From the NCBI GenBank assembly GCA_913063005.1, contig CAJXZI010000021.1, forward strand, positions 1-15,621: a stretch of DNA of 15,621 bases, given 5' to 3'. The DNA is from an uncultured Halieaceae bacterium. GTDB lineage: Bacteria; Pseudomonadota; Gammaproteobacteria; Pseudomonadales; Halieaceae. The translations under genes were made by a program, and so were the position numbers. Under the pieces are notes generated by a model that did no database searches, was not told the DNA's origin, and saw nothing but the letters and a program-made list of their open reading frames with translations. Shown piece after piece: positions 7,716 to 14,309 of this stretch (within the stretch, counting starts at the first letter, position 1; each line of letters opens with the position of its first letter).

Positions 7716-9404
7716 ATGAATAACAAGAAATACCTAACGAAGTGGTGTTTGTCCGCCTCACACCTCTCACGCTTTTTCGGCAGTGCGTTGATTGGCAGTG
7801 CGTTGATTGGCAGTGCAATAGCCTCGAGTGCTGATTATCAAGTGTTACCCGGTGAGGAGGGGCCCTCTCGGTTTACAGCCTACGGAGTGGTGATTCCAGA
7901 GCCCGCCCCTGATCGCTCACCTACCGAGGGTGAAGGTCCTTTTGATCGACTAGTGATCGAAAATGTCATGTTAGTTGACGGTTTAGGCTCGCCACCTCGA
8001 GGCCCCGTTTCCATCGTTATTGAGGGTGATCGCATATCGCAGATACTCGGCTCTTCACCCAATCCCACGCCGGGTGAGAGACGGATGGATGGCAGTGGTA
8101 TGACCGCACTTCCCGGGTTCATTGATTCGCATGTGCATATTGGCAATCCGTACGAGGGCGTTGTTGGCCCGATCTCGCCGCCAGAGTACGTTTTCAAACT
8201 CTGGCTGGGTCATGGGATTACAACTGTTCGTGATACGGGCTCGGTTATGGGCTTGGGTTGGACTGTAGGGCAGTCGGAGCGAGCAGAACGCAATGAAATC
8301 GTAGCGCCCGATATTGTGCCGTACGCTATGTTCCCGGGAACGGCGGTGGCTGAGTTCGAGGTGAGCTCGGAGGAGGGCGCTCGTCAGTGGGTTCGTGCTG
8401 TGAAGAAGCGAGGTGCCAAAGGCGTGAAATTGCGCGGGGGCACTGCAGAAGCACTAGCTGCAGTGTATGACGAGGCGCAAAAGCTCGGTATGGGCACTGC
8501 TAGCCATCATGATCAGAATGGCGTTTATCACATGAATGTGCTCGATAGCGCACGTCTGGGGCTCGATAGTATGGAGCACTGGTATGGGCTACCCGAGGCC
8601 ATGTTCACCGATAGAACCATTCAGCATTATCCGGCTGACTACAACTATTCAGATGAGCAATGGCGCTTTGGCGAGGCCGGCACGCTCTGGAAACAGTCAG
8701 CGGAGCGAGGGAGCCCGACCTGGCAGGCAACCATTGACGAGCTTCTCGATCTTAACTTTACGCTCGTGCCGACCTTTACCATCTACGAGGCAAACCGCGA
8801 TGTAATGCGAGAGCGAAACGCAGAGTGGCACGACGATTACACATTGCCTGCGCTAATGCGCTTTTTCGAGCCCGACCCAAGGCTCCATGGCTCTTATCAT
8901 TTTGACTGGACTACCGGTTTGGAAGTCGCGTGGCGAGATAATTTCCGCAGGTGGATGAGTTTTGTAAACGACTATAAAAACGCGGGAGGACGTGTCGCGG
9001 CAGGCTCAGACTCCGGGTTTATTTATAAGTTATTCGGCTTTGGTTACATACGTGAGTTAGAGATGCTCCAAGAGGCGGGTTTTCATCCCCTTGAGGTGAT
9101 TCAGGCTGCGACACGCAATGGTGCTGAGCTTCTCGGAATGGAAGATGAAATCGGCTCGGTGTCGCCGGGCAAGCGAGCTGACATCGTCTTGGTAGAGGGA
9201 AACCCCGTGGCTAACTTCAAACTCTTGTATGGCACCGGCCATATGAAGCTGAACCGTGATAAAGGCGTTATCGAGCGGGTGGGCGGCGTGTCCTACACCG
9301 TCAAGGACGGGGTCGTTTACGACGCAAAAGCGCTCTTGCAGGATGTTCGAGATATGGTTTCTGCTGCACGTGAGTCTGAAGCGGAAATGGTCTCAGCCCA
9401 ATAA
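7716..9404 (+). CDS. Exported metal-dependent amidohydrolase (imidazolonepropionase/prolidase-like subgroup)
   Basis: This 562-residue protein has a signal peptide: basic MNNKKYLTKW, then a hydrophobic stretch GSALIGSALIGSAIASSA, with cleavage plausible near residue 39 (AIASSA-DYQ). It should act in the periplasm or outside the cell. The TIM-barrel amidohydrolase metal site is visible in order: IDSHVHIG with His139 and His141 (HxH), GVKLRGG with Lys238 (position of the carboxylated bridging lysine), ASHHDQ with His264/His265, SMEHWYG with His288, and AAGSDSGF with Asp432. The C terminus returns to the beta-sandwich (ELLGMEDEIGSVSPGKRADIVLVEGNP, 471-497), as in adenine deaminase, imidazolonepropionase and the Xaa-Arg/Xaa-Lys dipeptidases. 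An exported member of this set is most often a dipeptidase or amidase; the substrate is inference. The start ATG 7716 has only weak SD. It converges on an MFS transporter gene. Confidence 0.9.
   Translation: MNNKKYLTKWCLSASHLSRFFGSALIGSALIGSAIASSADYQVLPGEEGPSRFTAYGVVIPEPAPDRSPTEGEGPFDRLVIENVMLVDGLGSPPRGPVSIVIEGDRISQILGSSPNPTPGERRMDGSGMTALPGFIDSHVHIGNPYEGVVGPISPPEYVFKLWLGHGITTVRDTGSVMGLGWTVGQSERAERNEIVAPDIVPYAMFPGTAVAEFEVSSEEGARQWVRAVKKRGAKGVKLRGGTAEALAAVYDEAQKLGMGTASHHDQNGVYHMNVLDSARLGLDSMEHWYGLPEAMFTDRTIQHYPADYNYSDEQWRFGEAGTLWKQSAERGSPTWQATIDELLDLNFTLVPTFTIYEANRDVMRERNAEWHDDYTLPALMRFFEPDPRLHGSYHFDWTTGLEVAWRDNFRRWMSFVNDYKNAGGRVAAGSDSGFIYKLFGFGYIRELEMLQEAGFHPLEVIQAATRNGAELLGMEDEIGSVSPGKRADIVLVEGNPVANFKLLYGTGHMKLNRDKGVIERVGGVSYTVKDGVVYDAKALLQDVRDMVSAARESEAEMVSAQ
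7779..7817 (+). repeat. In-frame 15-bp tandem repeat in the signal-peptide core
   Basis: GGCAGTGCGTTGATT occurs at 7779-7793 and again at 7794-7808, followed by GGCAGTGCA (7809-7817). It encodes GSALI-GSALI-GSA, the hydrophobic core of the amidohydrolase signal peptide. The two full copies are identical at DNA level, which points to recent duplication by slippage. Being a multiple of three, gain or loss of a unit lengthens or shortens the core without a frameshift. Confidence 0.9.
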
Positions 9405-9569
9405 CTCCCTCCTTCTTTTTGGCAAGCTGGTAACTCAGAGGTCAAAGGATAGGGGCCAACCTAGCTCAGCTCGAGCAATGCACCTGTTGGCGACTTTGAC
9501 TCGCTCAGTGATGAGGTACCAGATTTTATCCTGCAATTGAGTAGGCTTGATTCATTTGTGAGTGGGTCC

Positions 9570-10928
9570 TCAGAGTTGGGCAAAGGTCTTTTCTTCGCCC
9601 TCGAGGCCCAGTTTCTCATCGAGTACCGCTACCTTTCGCGCAATACGCTCTCTCAATCCTTCGCCCATGCGTCGCCTTAGGAAGATGGCTGCAATGGCGC
9701 CCGAGAGGCCGATGGCTGCGAGCGTGATAAACAAATACCGATAGCCGGTGTCGCCGGGGAAAGTATCGAGCAAAAGGCCCCAAACTAAATAGCCAAAAGA
9801 GGAGGGCGCGTAGACGACAAAGGCGGCGACAGCAATGACTGACCCTGAGAATCGTGGAGGGAGTCCCATTTCACCATACGGGGCGAAGTAAAGTGCGCGC
9901 ATGAAGAAGATGATGAACACGAGAGGCATGAGCAGAGCCATTGCCACCCAGATCAGTGACTGTGATGTGGGTAGCAGCGCCAACACTAGTCCGAGAATAG
10001 CGATGAGTACAAGGCCTGTTTGCATACCACCGGCTGAGCTGCCAAAGATGCGATTTGTCACAAATCCCGCAACAAATGCCGAGCTAATTCGCCCGACGGA
10101 GGTTGATAAAATGGCGAAGATTGATGCAGCAAGTGCAGGCAGAGCGTAGCTTTCATCTAGATAGGTAACGTAATACGGGAGGCTGGTGTACGCGAAATAG
10201 ATAAAAAATCCGCTGATGCCCGCCAGCCAAACTTCGGGCATCGCAAGTGTGATTTTCATACCTTCACGCACTTCCTGCATCATATCCTCAGAGGATTCGT
10301 TTGACTTGAGGAGAGGGTCCTTTGGCAGCGCAAACCAACATACGATACCGAGCGCCACCATAACGCCACCGTTTAGCATAAAGGCCACTTCGAGTCCCAG
10401 TACGCTGTTACCTAGCCATGCGTAGAGTCCAAGCGTGATCGCGTTTTGTAGAAACTCAATCAGTCCGCGACCACCTTCAAGAATGCCAAAGACCTTTGGC
10501 TGGTCTCGGTCCGAGGCGGACTTTCTCACCGATGACAAAATGGCTGGCCAAAAAGCGCCTTCGCAGCAAATCGCGAGCACTAACAGCAGACTTAGCAAGA
10601 CATAGAAGTCTGACGTCTTTCCTAAGAAGGAGGTGGTAATCCCGCCGATAATCATCGTGATAGATATCAGTTGGCGTGGTGCGTACCGATCTTGTGCCCA
10701 GCTTAGTAAGACGTACATGAAGTTACTGGCAAGGCCGTAAACGGATAGCAGCAAGCCAAATTGCGTTTTGGATACGTCCCACAACTCGAGAATTTGCGGC
10801 AGTAGCACACCCTTCATTGCGAGCAACGCGAAAGTGAACTGGGAGCACAGGGTAATCAAAATGAAATTGAGCAAGATCCGTCTTGAAGCAAATATGGGGC
10901 TTTGTTCGATCTGCTGGGTGGTATTCAT
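9570..10928 (-). CDS. MFS transporter, YihN/organophosphate-antiporter-like
   Basis: This 452-residue protein has about twelve hydrophobic segments in two sets of six, with a charged central loop at about 201-224 (LPKDPLLKSNESSEDMMQEV). The loop between helices 2 and 3 is SWAQDRYAPRQLIS (76-89), a variant of the MFS motif A (G-x-x-x-DR-x-G-R). The late segment FMRALYFAPYGEMGLPPRFS (362-381), followed by GSVIAVAAFVVYAPSSFGY, resembles the R-x-x-YFA-x-x-E-x-x-x-P block of YihN and related carriers. A basic, probably helical tail (408-452) stays in the cytoplasm. The substrate is unknown. It converges on the amidohydrolase gene (165 bp between stops) and diverges from the second MFS gene. Location next to an exported hydrolase suggests uptake of a hydrolysis product, but that is inference. 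A dyad at 10956-10984 lies in its promoter region. Confidence 0.88.
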   Translation of the reverse strand: MNTTQQIEQSPIFASRRILLNFILITLCSQFTFALLAMKGVLLPQILELWDVSKTQFGLLLSVYGLASNFMYVLLSWAQDRYAPRQLISITMIIGGITTSFLGKTSDFYVLLSLLLVLAICCEGAFWPAILSSVRKSASDRDQPKVFGILEGGRGLIEFLQNAITLGLYAWLGNSVLGLEVAFMLNGGVMVALGIVCWFALPKDPLLKSNESSEDMMQEVREGMKITLAMPEVWLAGISGFFIYFAYTSLPYYVTYLDESYALPALAASIFAILSTSVGRISSAFVAGFVTNRIFGSSAGGMQTGLVLIAILGLVLALLPTSQSLIWVAMALLMPLVFIIFFMRALYFAPYGEMGLPPRFSGSVIAVAAFVVYAPSSFGYLVWGLLLDTFPGDTGYRYLFITLAAIGLSGAIAAIFLRRRMGEGLRERIARKVAVLDEKLGLEGEEKTFAQL

Positions 10929-10955
10929 ATCAAAGTTGCCGTCTTAGTTTCTTCG

Positions 10956-10984
10956 CACTATACCAGTGATGCTATTGCATAGTG
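10956..10984. promoter_or_regulatory. Dyad in the promoter region of the MFS gene at 9570-10928
   Basis: CACTAT (10956-10961) and ATAGTG (10979-10984) are perfect inverted copies 17 bases apart. The dyad sits 28 bases upstream of the minus-strand ATG (10928). A site here could overlap the core promoter and serve as an operator. No -10/-35 pair was identified with confidence. Confidence 0.35.
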
Positions 10985-10987
10985 TTA

Positions 10988-11119
10988 CGCAAACCGTGCT
11001 CCCGAAATAGCTTCTAGCAACAAATAGCTCCTCGCAACAAATCGCTCTTCGTAAACAGCTCCCCGCAAAGAGCTCTTCGCAAATAGTGCTTCGGGAGTCG
11101 TGCTTAGCAATTAGCAGTT
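10988..11119. repeat. Degenerate tandem array of about nine 14-bp units
   Basis: The consensus unit is CGCAAATAGCTCTT. Successive units begin at about 10988, 11003, 11017, 11033, 11050, 11064, 11078, 11092 and 11106. Five consecutive units (11050-11119) are exactly 14 bp long, while the earlier ones are 14-17 bp through extra CAA insertions. Units 5-7 are the best conserved (CGTAAACAGCTCCC, CGCAAAGAGCTCTT, CGCAAATAGTGCTT). The array fills the middle of the 408-bp spacer between the divergent MFS genes. It is not CRISPR-like, since there are no unique spacers. Confidence 0.8.
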
Positions 11120-11260
11120 GTCGACAATCACAGGGGTCCAAAATGACTAACATTCAAGTCGAAGTGGTGTCCTGATGAAGCCACGTGGCATCAAATCCAA
11201 TCGATATGGACTATCCTGTCCACTGTGGCTCCGAGCATTTTCGAGATAACCTGTCGCTAA

Positions 11261-11299
11261 CGCTATCGCAAGGCAGTTGACCTGTCCTTGCGATGAGCG
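11261..11299 (+). promoter_or_regulatory. Strong hairpin in the leader of the spinster-type MFS gene
   Basis: ATCGCAAGG (11265-11273) pairs perfectly with CCTTGCGAT (11286-11294). CGCT (11261-11264) can pair with AGCG (11296-11299) with one bulged G at 11295, and CAG (11274-11276) with CTG (11282-11284). That gives up to 16 pairs around a five-base loop. It ends 37 bases before the GTG start. No T run follows on either strand, so a terminator is unlikely; an operator or RNA leader structure is possible. Confidence 0.6.
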
Positions 11300-11336
11300 C
11301 TGATAACATAACCATAAGAACAGGACGTTCCAAGGC

Positions 11337-12659
11337 GTGACTGACACAACTCCATCAGCAGCGAATGCTACCCCCCACGAGGCTTTCTCAAACCGATATC
11401 GCTATTACGTGCTGGCCTTATTGACGCTGGGTTATGTCTTTAATTTCGTCGATCGTCAAGTGATGACGATCTTGATCGAGCCCATCAAAATGGAGTTTGG
11501 GGCGACTGACACTCAGATGGGTTTGCTATCTGGACTGGCCTTTGCTCTTTTTTATGCCACGCTTGGCATTCCTGTGGCCCGATTGGCAGATCGGTGGTCC
11601 CGCAGGAATGTGCTTGCAATCTCAATGACTACCTGGAGTGCCGTCACAGCACTGTGCGCGACAGCGACCGGCTTTTGGCATCTGTTGCTGCTTCGCATTG
11701 GAGTTGGGATTGGCGAGGCAGGTGGGACACCGCCCTCGCAGTCGCTACTGGCTGATTATTTTCCTCCCGAAAAGCGTGCTTTTGCGCAAGGCGTGTTGGC
11801 GACCGCGCCGAACATAGGCATTTTAGTGGGCTTATTTGGCGGCGCGGTCATCGCCGAGGCATATGGATGGCGGTCAGTCTTCCTGATTTTTGGTATCCCT
11901 GGCGTGTTGTTAGCGGTTTTGATTCAACTGACGATAAAAGAGCCGCAAAAAGTGCGTGTTCCTGACGAGCAAGCTCAGGCAGGTCTACTCTCCTCACTGG
12001 GAAAAATTTTCAGACTTCCCTCATTCACGCACATTATGTTGGGTGTAGGGTTTACAGGTATCGCAGGCTACGGTCTGGGCGTTTGGTCGCCAAGTTTTTT
12101 GGTGCGAGTCCACGACATGAGTCTCGTTGATGCCGGACTTTACCTTGGCCTAATAGGTGTCTTTGGCGGTGGTCTGGGAACGATTTCGAGTGGTCTTCTC
12201 GTCGATAAGCTCGCGCGCCATGACAAGCGCTGGCAGTTGTGGCTACCGGCCATAGGGATCTTTCTTGCGCTGCCCACCCAGCTCGCATTTTTGCTCTGGC
12301 CTGCTGAACACAGACTGGTGATAAGCAGTGTTGATGTTCCTTTTGCGCTTGTGTTTATGGGGTTGTCGGCCGTATTTGCCAGCTTCTGGATCGCGCCGAG
12401 TTACGCTGCGGTTCAGAATCTTGTGCCTCAGTACTGGCGAACACAGGCGTCTGCCTTGATGTTGCTCGCCATCAATCTTCTGGGAATGGGGCTGGGACCG
12501 CTTTTGGTTGGCGCCTTGAGTGACAGCTTCTCGCACCTCGGTGTCGACTCTGTGCGCTACGGACTTTGCGTCGGTGTGAGCCTGAGTCTTATAGGCGGGT
12601 TCGCTTATCTACGAGGCAGTGCGCTCTATGCGAAAGCCTTGCGCGAGTCGGGCTTATAA
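11337..12659 (+). CDS. MFS transporter, spinster-type
   Basis: This 440-residue inner-membrane carrier has about twelve helices. Recognition rests on YVFNFVDRQVMTILIEPIK (33-51), motif A as ARLADRWSRRNVLA (81-94), and RIGVGIGEAGGTPPSQSLLA (120-139). That last block is the R-x-G-x-G-x-GEAG-x-x-P-x-x-x-x-L signature of spinster-like (Spns) MFS proteins, followed by DYFPPEKRAFAQG. Glu127 within it is the membrane-buried acidic residue of the family. The start is GTG 11337, with AGGA at 11322-11325 as a rather distant ribosome site. Bacterial members are widespread in aerobic degraders and often sit beside catabolic genes; the substrate here is unknown. It is divergent from the YihN-like carrier across a repeat-rich 408-bp spacer. 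The downstream microprotein gene starts 141 bp after the stop. Confidence 0.92.
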   Translation: MTDTTPSAANATPHEAFSNRYRYYVLALLTLGYVFNFVDRQVMTILIEPIKMEFGATDTQMGLLSGLAFALFYATLGIPVARLADRWSRRNVLAISMTTWSAVTALCATATGFWHLLLLRIGVGIGEAGGTPPSQSLLADYFPPEKRAFAQGVLATAPNIGILVGLFGGAVIAEAYGWRSVFLIFGIPGVLLAVLIQLTIKEPQKVRVPDEQAQAGLLSSLGKIFRLPSFTHIMLGVGFTGIAGYGLGVWSPSFLVRVHDMSLVDAGLYLGLIGVFGGGLGTISSGLLVDKLARHDKRWQLWLPAIGIFLALPTQLAFLLWPAEHRLVISSVDVPFALVFMGLSAVFASFWIAPSYAAVQNLVPQYWRTQASALMLLAINLLGMGLGPLLVGALSDSFSHLGVDSVRYGLCVGVSLSLIGGFAYLRGSALYAKALRESGL

Positions 12660-12717
12660 ACACTGAGATTTTCGACCTACTCAAAAGCGCATAGGGCATT
12701 TTGCTTGATGTTGGTTG

Positions 12718-12735
12718 GATGGCCCCTGAGCCATC
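12718..12735 (+). repeat. Perfect 6-bp hairpin between the MFS gene and the microprotein gene
   Basis: GATGGC (12718-12723) pairs with GCCATC (12730-12735) around CCCTGA. A second small stem, CTTGC with GCAAG around GGTG, follows immediately. No T run follows, so this is at best a weak terminator. Confidence 0.35.
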
Positions 12736-12800
12736 GCTTGCGGTGGCAAGTGCTGATAACGTATCGGTAGGGTTTAAGTCTGTTCGCAGTGAGGACGGTG

Positions 12801-12944
12801 ATGAATTTCTTCAGCTGGCATAAACGACAAACGGACTGGTGGTTGCAAAAGCTCGGCATGTCCGACTACGCCGCACTTTGGTTCGCTTACGTTAAAGGTG
12901 CTGTTACTTCGGTTATCGTTCTGTGGTTGCTTGGCTACTTGTAA
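12801..12944 (+). CDS. 47-residue single-pass membrane microprotein
   Basis: The ATG at 12801 is preceded by GAGGA (12791-12795), five bases away, a good ribosome site. The frame runs 47 codons to TAA at 12942-12944. The protein begins with a charged, Trp-rich amphipathic part (MNFFSWHKRQTDWWLQKLGM), then SDYAALWFAYVKG, then a hydrophobic helix at about 33-47 (GAVTSVIVLWLLGYL). The layout, with a cytoplasmic N terminus, a SDY-x-x-LW motif and a C-terminal helix, looks like a genuine small inner-membrane protein. I believe similar short proteins occur in marine gammaproteobacteria, but I cannot name a family. Its neighbours give no functional hint. It is too short for routine gene-length cut-offs, so it may be missed in annotations. 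Confidence 0.72.
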   Translation: MNFFSWHKRQTDWWLQKLGMSDYAALWFAYVKGAVTSVIVLWLLGYL

Positions 12945-13146
12945 ATGACACCGTGCACTACGCCTAAGCACAGGCAAGGCGGCTAGGCGCAGATAAGGCG
13001 GCTTTGGGACTGCCTAATAATCTGATCACCACATTATGATAAGACTACCATTACCTTCAGGTGTGCAAGATTTCACCCTTTGAATCCCACTCCAGTGCTT
13101 CTCTAGTGCGGTTTCAAAAGGCGCTAGCTGACATTGGCCCATCGCG

Positions 13147-13323
13147 TTAGCGCTTATTCGCTTTCCAAGTACCTCCGTATTGATAATCCACGGGGTTTTC
13201 GTGCTTCACTTTGAGAACGCACGTTTCACAACGAAATACCCACGACTGGCTCTTACCAACCCTAGATCGGAACAACACTTGAGTCTGCTGATGACAATCG
13301 TGGCAGTTTTTATGTCGGCTCAT
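13147..13323 (-). CDS. 58-residue CXXC zinc-ribbon-like protein
   Basis: The ATG is at 13323-13321 and the stop TAA at 13149-13147. The protein starts MSRHKNCHDCHQQTQVLFRS and contains two CxxC pairs, Cys7/Cys10 and Cys32/Cys35, about 22 residues apart, the classic spacing of a single Zn ribbon. The middle (SQSWVFRCETC) and the C terminus (VDYQYGGTWKANKR, 45-58) match a recurring pattern of small gammaproteobacterial proteins of unknown function that end in YGGTWK plus basic residues. The paired cysteines, conserved-looking tail and clean length argue strongly for a real gene. No clear Shine-Dalgarno precedes the ATG. Its first codons and preceding bases are duplicated 51 bp upstream. It could bind nucleic acid or a partner protein, but this is not shown. 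Confidence 0.8.
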   Translation of the reverse strand: MSRHKNCHDCHQQTQVLFRSRVGKSQSWVFRCETCVLKVKHENPVDYQYGGTWKANKR

Positions 13324-13380
13324 GTTTTAGGACAACTTATGCTCTATGACAGCGAATGATTTATATCGGGTCATGTTTTA
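13311..13380 (-). repeat. Duplicated start region of the CXXC gene, with an in-frame mini-ORF
   Basis: On the plus strand TATGTCGGCTCATGTTTTA (13311-13329) recurs as TATATCGGGTCATGTTTTA (13362-13380), 17 of 19 bases identical and 51 bp apart. On the minus strand both copies contain an ATG followed by M-S/T-R-H/Y-K. The upstream copy opens a 15-codon ORF (ATG 13374-13372, stop TAA 13329-13327) in the same frame as the CXXC gene, ending three bases before its ATG. It is either a decayed partial duplication or a leader peptide. Confidence 0.6.
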
Positions 13381-13751
13381 CCGCGATCAATGACATTTAA
13401 CGTTATCGCAGTGTCACTCCATATTGGGGCAACAAAGAGTTTAGTGGCGGGTATACCTAAACCCTGTCGAACTATCTTGTAAGCTTTCGCTCGCTTAGTT
13501 TTACACTATCCTCGGCACTCGGCACTCGGCACTCGGCACTCGGCACTCGGCACTCGGCACTCGGCACTCAGCTCTACGAATTTGGTGCATGTGTAAGCCA
13601 GACCTCAGAGCAAATTTTTATGCCTGTGTTAAACGAGAGCCGTAAGCGTCGCTAGGGAAAAAATGGATCATGGCAATTGTGGGTCACACAATAAAAATCA
13701 GACTCAAAAGAAGTATCTGCTAACGTATGCACATTACTTAAGGGTTGTTGG
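13324..13751. other. 428-bp spacer between the CXXC gene and the phosphatase-like gene
   Basis: Besides the duplicated gene start and the 7-bp repeat array, this divergent spacer holds a perfect 6-bp hairpin, ATTGTG (13676-13681) with CACAAT (13687-13692), followed by A-rich sequence. GCGAT (13383-13387) and ATCGC (13405-13409) form another small dyad. A 38-codon frame at 13663-13779, with AGGGA five bases ahead, overlaps the next gene and is not called. No firm promoter is identified. Confidence 0.5.
13511..13566. repeat. Heptanucleotide tandem repeat, eight perfect copies of CTCGGCA
   Basis: Eight uninterrupted identical copies run from 13511 to 13566, followed by CTCAGCT. The perfection implies recent or ongoing slippage. 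It is noncoding: 188 bp upstream of the CXXC gene start and 185 bp upstream of the phosphatase-like gene start, so unit gain or loss would change promoter spacing, not reading frame. Heptameric short tandem repeats are known from cyanobacteria and other bacteria. Confidence 0.97.
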
Positions 13752-14246
13752 ATGTTCTCTAGCCTGTCTGAACGTTTGAAGTTACTTGTCCCTGTTTTCT
13801 GGCGACCTGATAGTCGTTCTCTTGAAAGCACCTACCGCTATCTAAAGATTGATGAGCGGATAAGTACCTCCGGGCAACCCACCGTTGAGCAATTTGAGTC
13901 GATAAAGGCTGAAAATTTCGATGTGGTGATTAACCTGAGTCCGTCCAGCGCTATATCGGCAATCAAAGACGAGGCGACAATACTAAAGTCCTTAGGACTG
14001 GACTATGTCCACATACCGGTTGATTTCGACAACCCAAGTGCGGTGGCATTTGAACACTTTGCACTTGAGATGAATAACCGGGCGGAGCAGCGAATATGGA
14101 TTCACTGTGCAGCTAATCTCAGAGTGTCGGCTTTTCTATATCGTTATCGCGTTAGCGTTCTAGGGTGGACCGAGTCAAACGCAGCGCTTGATCTCGAACG
14201 GGTGTGGAGCCCTAGTTCTGTTTGGAGTCGCTTCCAAGGGCGTTAG
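13752..14246 (+). CDS. Dual-specificity/tyrosine phosphatase-like protein (CX4R, DUF442/BLH type)
   Basis: This 164-residue cytoplasmic protein starts at ATG 13752, with AAGGG (13740-13744) seven bases ahead. Residues 28-43 (YRYLKIDERISTSGQP) give the Y-x-x-x-x-x-x-x-x-SGQP entry of the beta-lactamase-hydrolase-like phosphatase family. FDVVINLSP (56-64) is the core strand, and WIHCAANLRVSAFLYRYRV (116-134) is the phosphate-binding loop with His118, Cys119 and Arg124. The spacing is CX4R, as in DUF442 proteins, not the CX5R of classical tyrosine phosphatases. The aspartate serving as general acid may lie in VDFDNPS (90-96). The family includes phosphatase-like and sulfur-handling (persulfide) domains, so the reaction is uncertain. 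It is followed 63 bp later by lipA on the same strand. The N-terminal 25 residues are extra to the core fold. Confidence 0.82.
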   Translation: MFSSLSERLKLLVPVFWRPDSRSLESTYRYLKIDERISTSGQPTVEQFESIKAENFDVVINLSPSSAISAIKDEATILKSLGLDYVHIPVDFDNPSAVAFEHFALEMNNRAEQRIWIHCAANLRVSAFLYRYRVSVLGWTESNAALDLERVWSPSSVWSRFQGR

Positions 14247-14270
14247 TTGTTGGCCACATTGGTGTAAACT
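14243..14270 (+). promoter_or_regulatory. Possible lipA promoter
   Basis: TTAGTT (14243-14248), overlapping the end of the phosphatase-like gene, and TAAACT (14265-14270) are 16 bases apart, about 40 bases before the lipA ATG. Both hexamers are imperfect matches to sigma-70. This is a weak prediction. Confidence 0.25.
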
Positions 14271-14309
14271 TCGCGCTGATGCAATGCGACCGAGCGGAGT
14301 TGCCAAGAC

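Noticed and set aside
10944..11153. A 69-codon minus-strand frame with repeated CEELF-like segments
   Set aside because: The peptide repeats are simply the translation of the degenerate 14-bp tandem DNA array; repeat units of 15-17 bp also break the phase.
12976..13003. Direct repeat AAGGCGGCT, twice, 19 bp apart, after the microprotein gene
   Set aside because: Only nine bases in two copies within a GC-rich stretch; no secondary structure or other context supports a function.
13511..13566. CRISPR array interpretation of the tandem repeats here and at 10988-11119
   Set aside because: Units are directly adjacent with no unique spacers, and there are no cas genes in the window.
13663..13779. 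A 38-codon frame preceded by AGGGA, overlapping the start of the phosphatase-like gene
   Set aside because: The start context is good, but composition is nondescript and 28 bases overlap a well-supported gene; a leader peptide cannot be excluded but is not supported enough to call.
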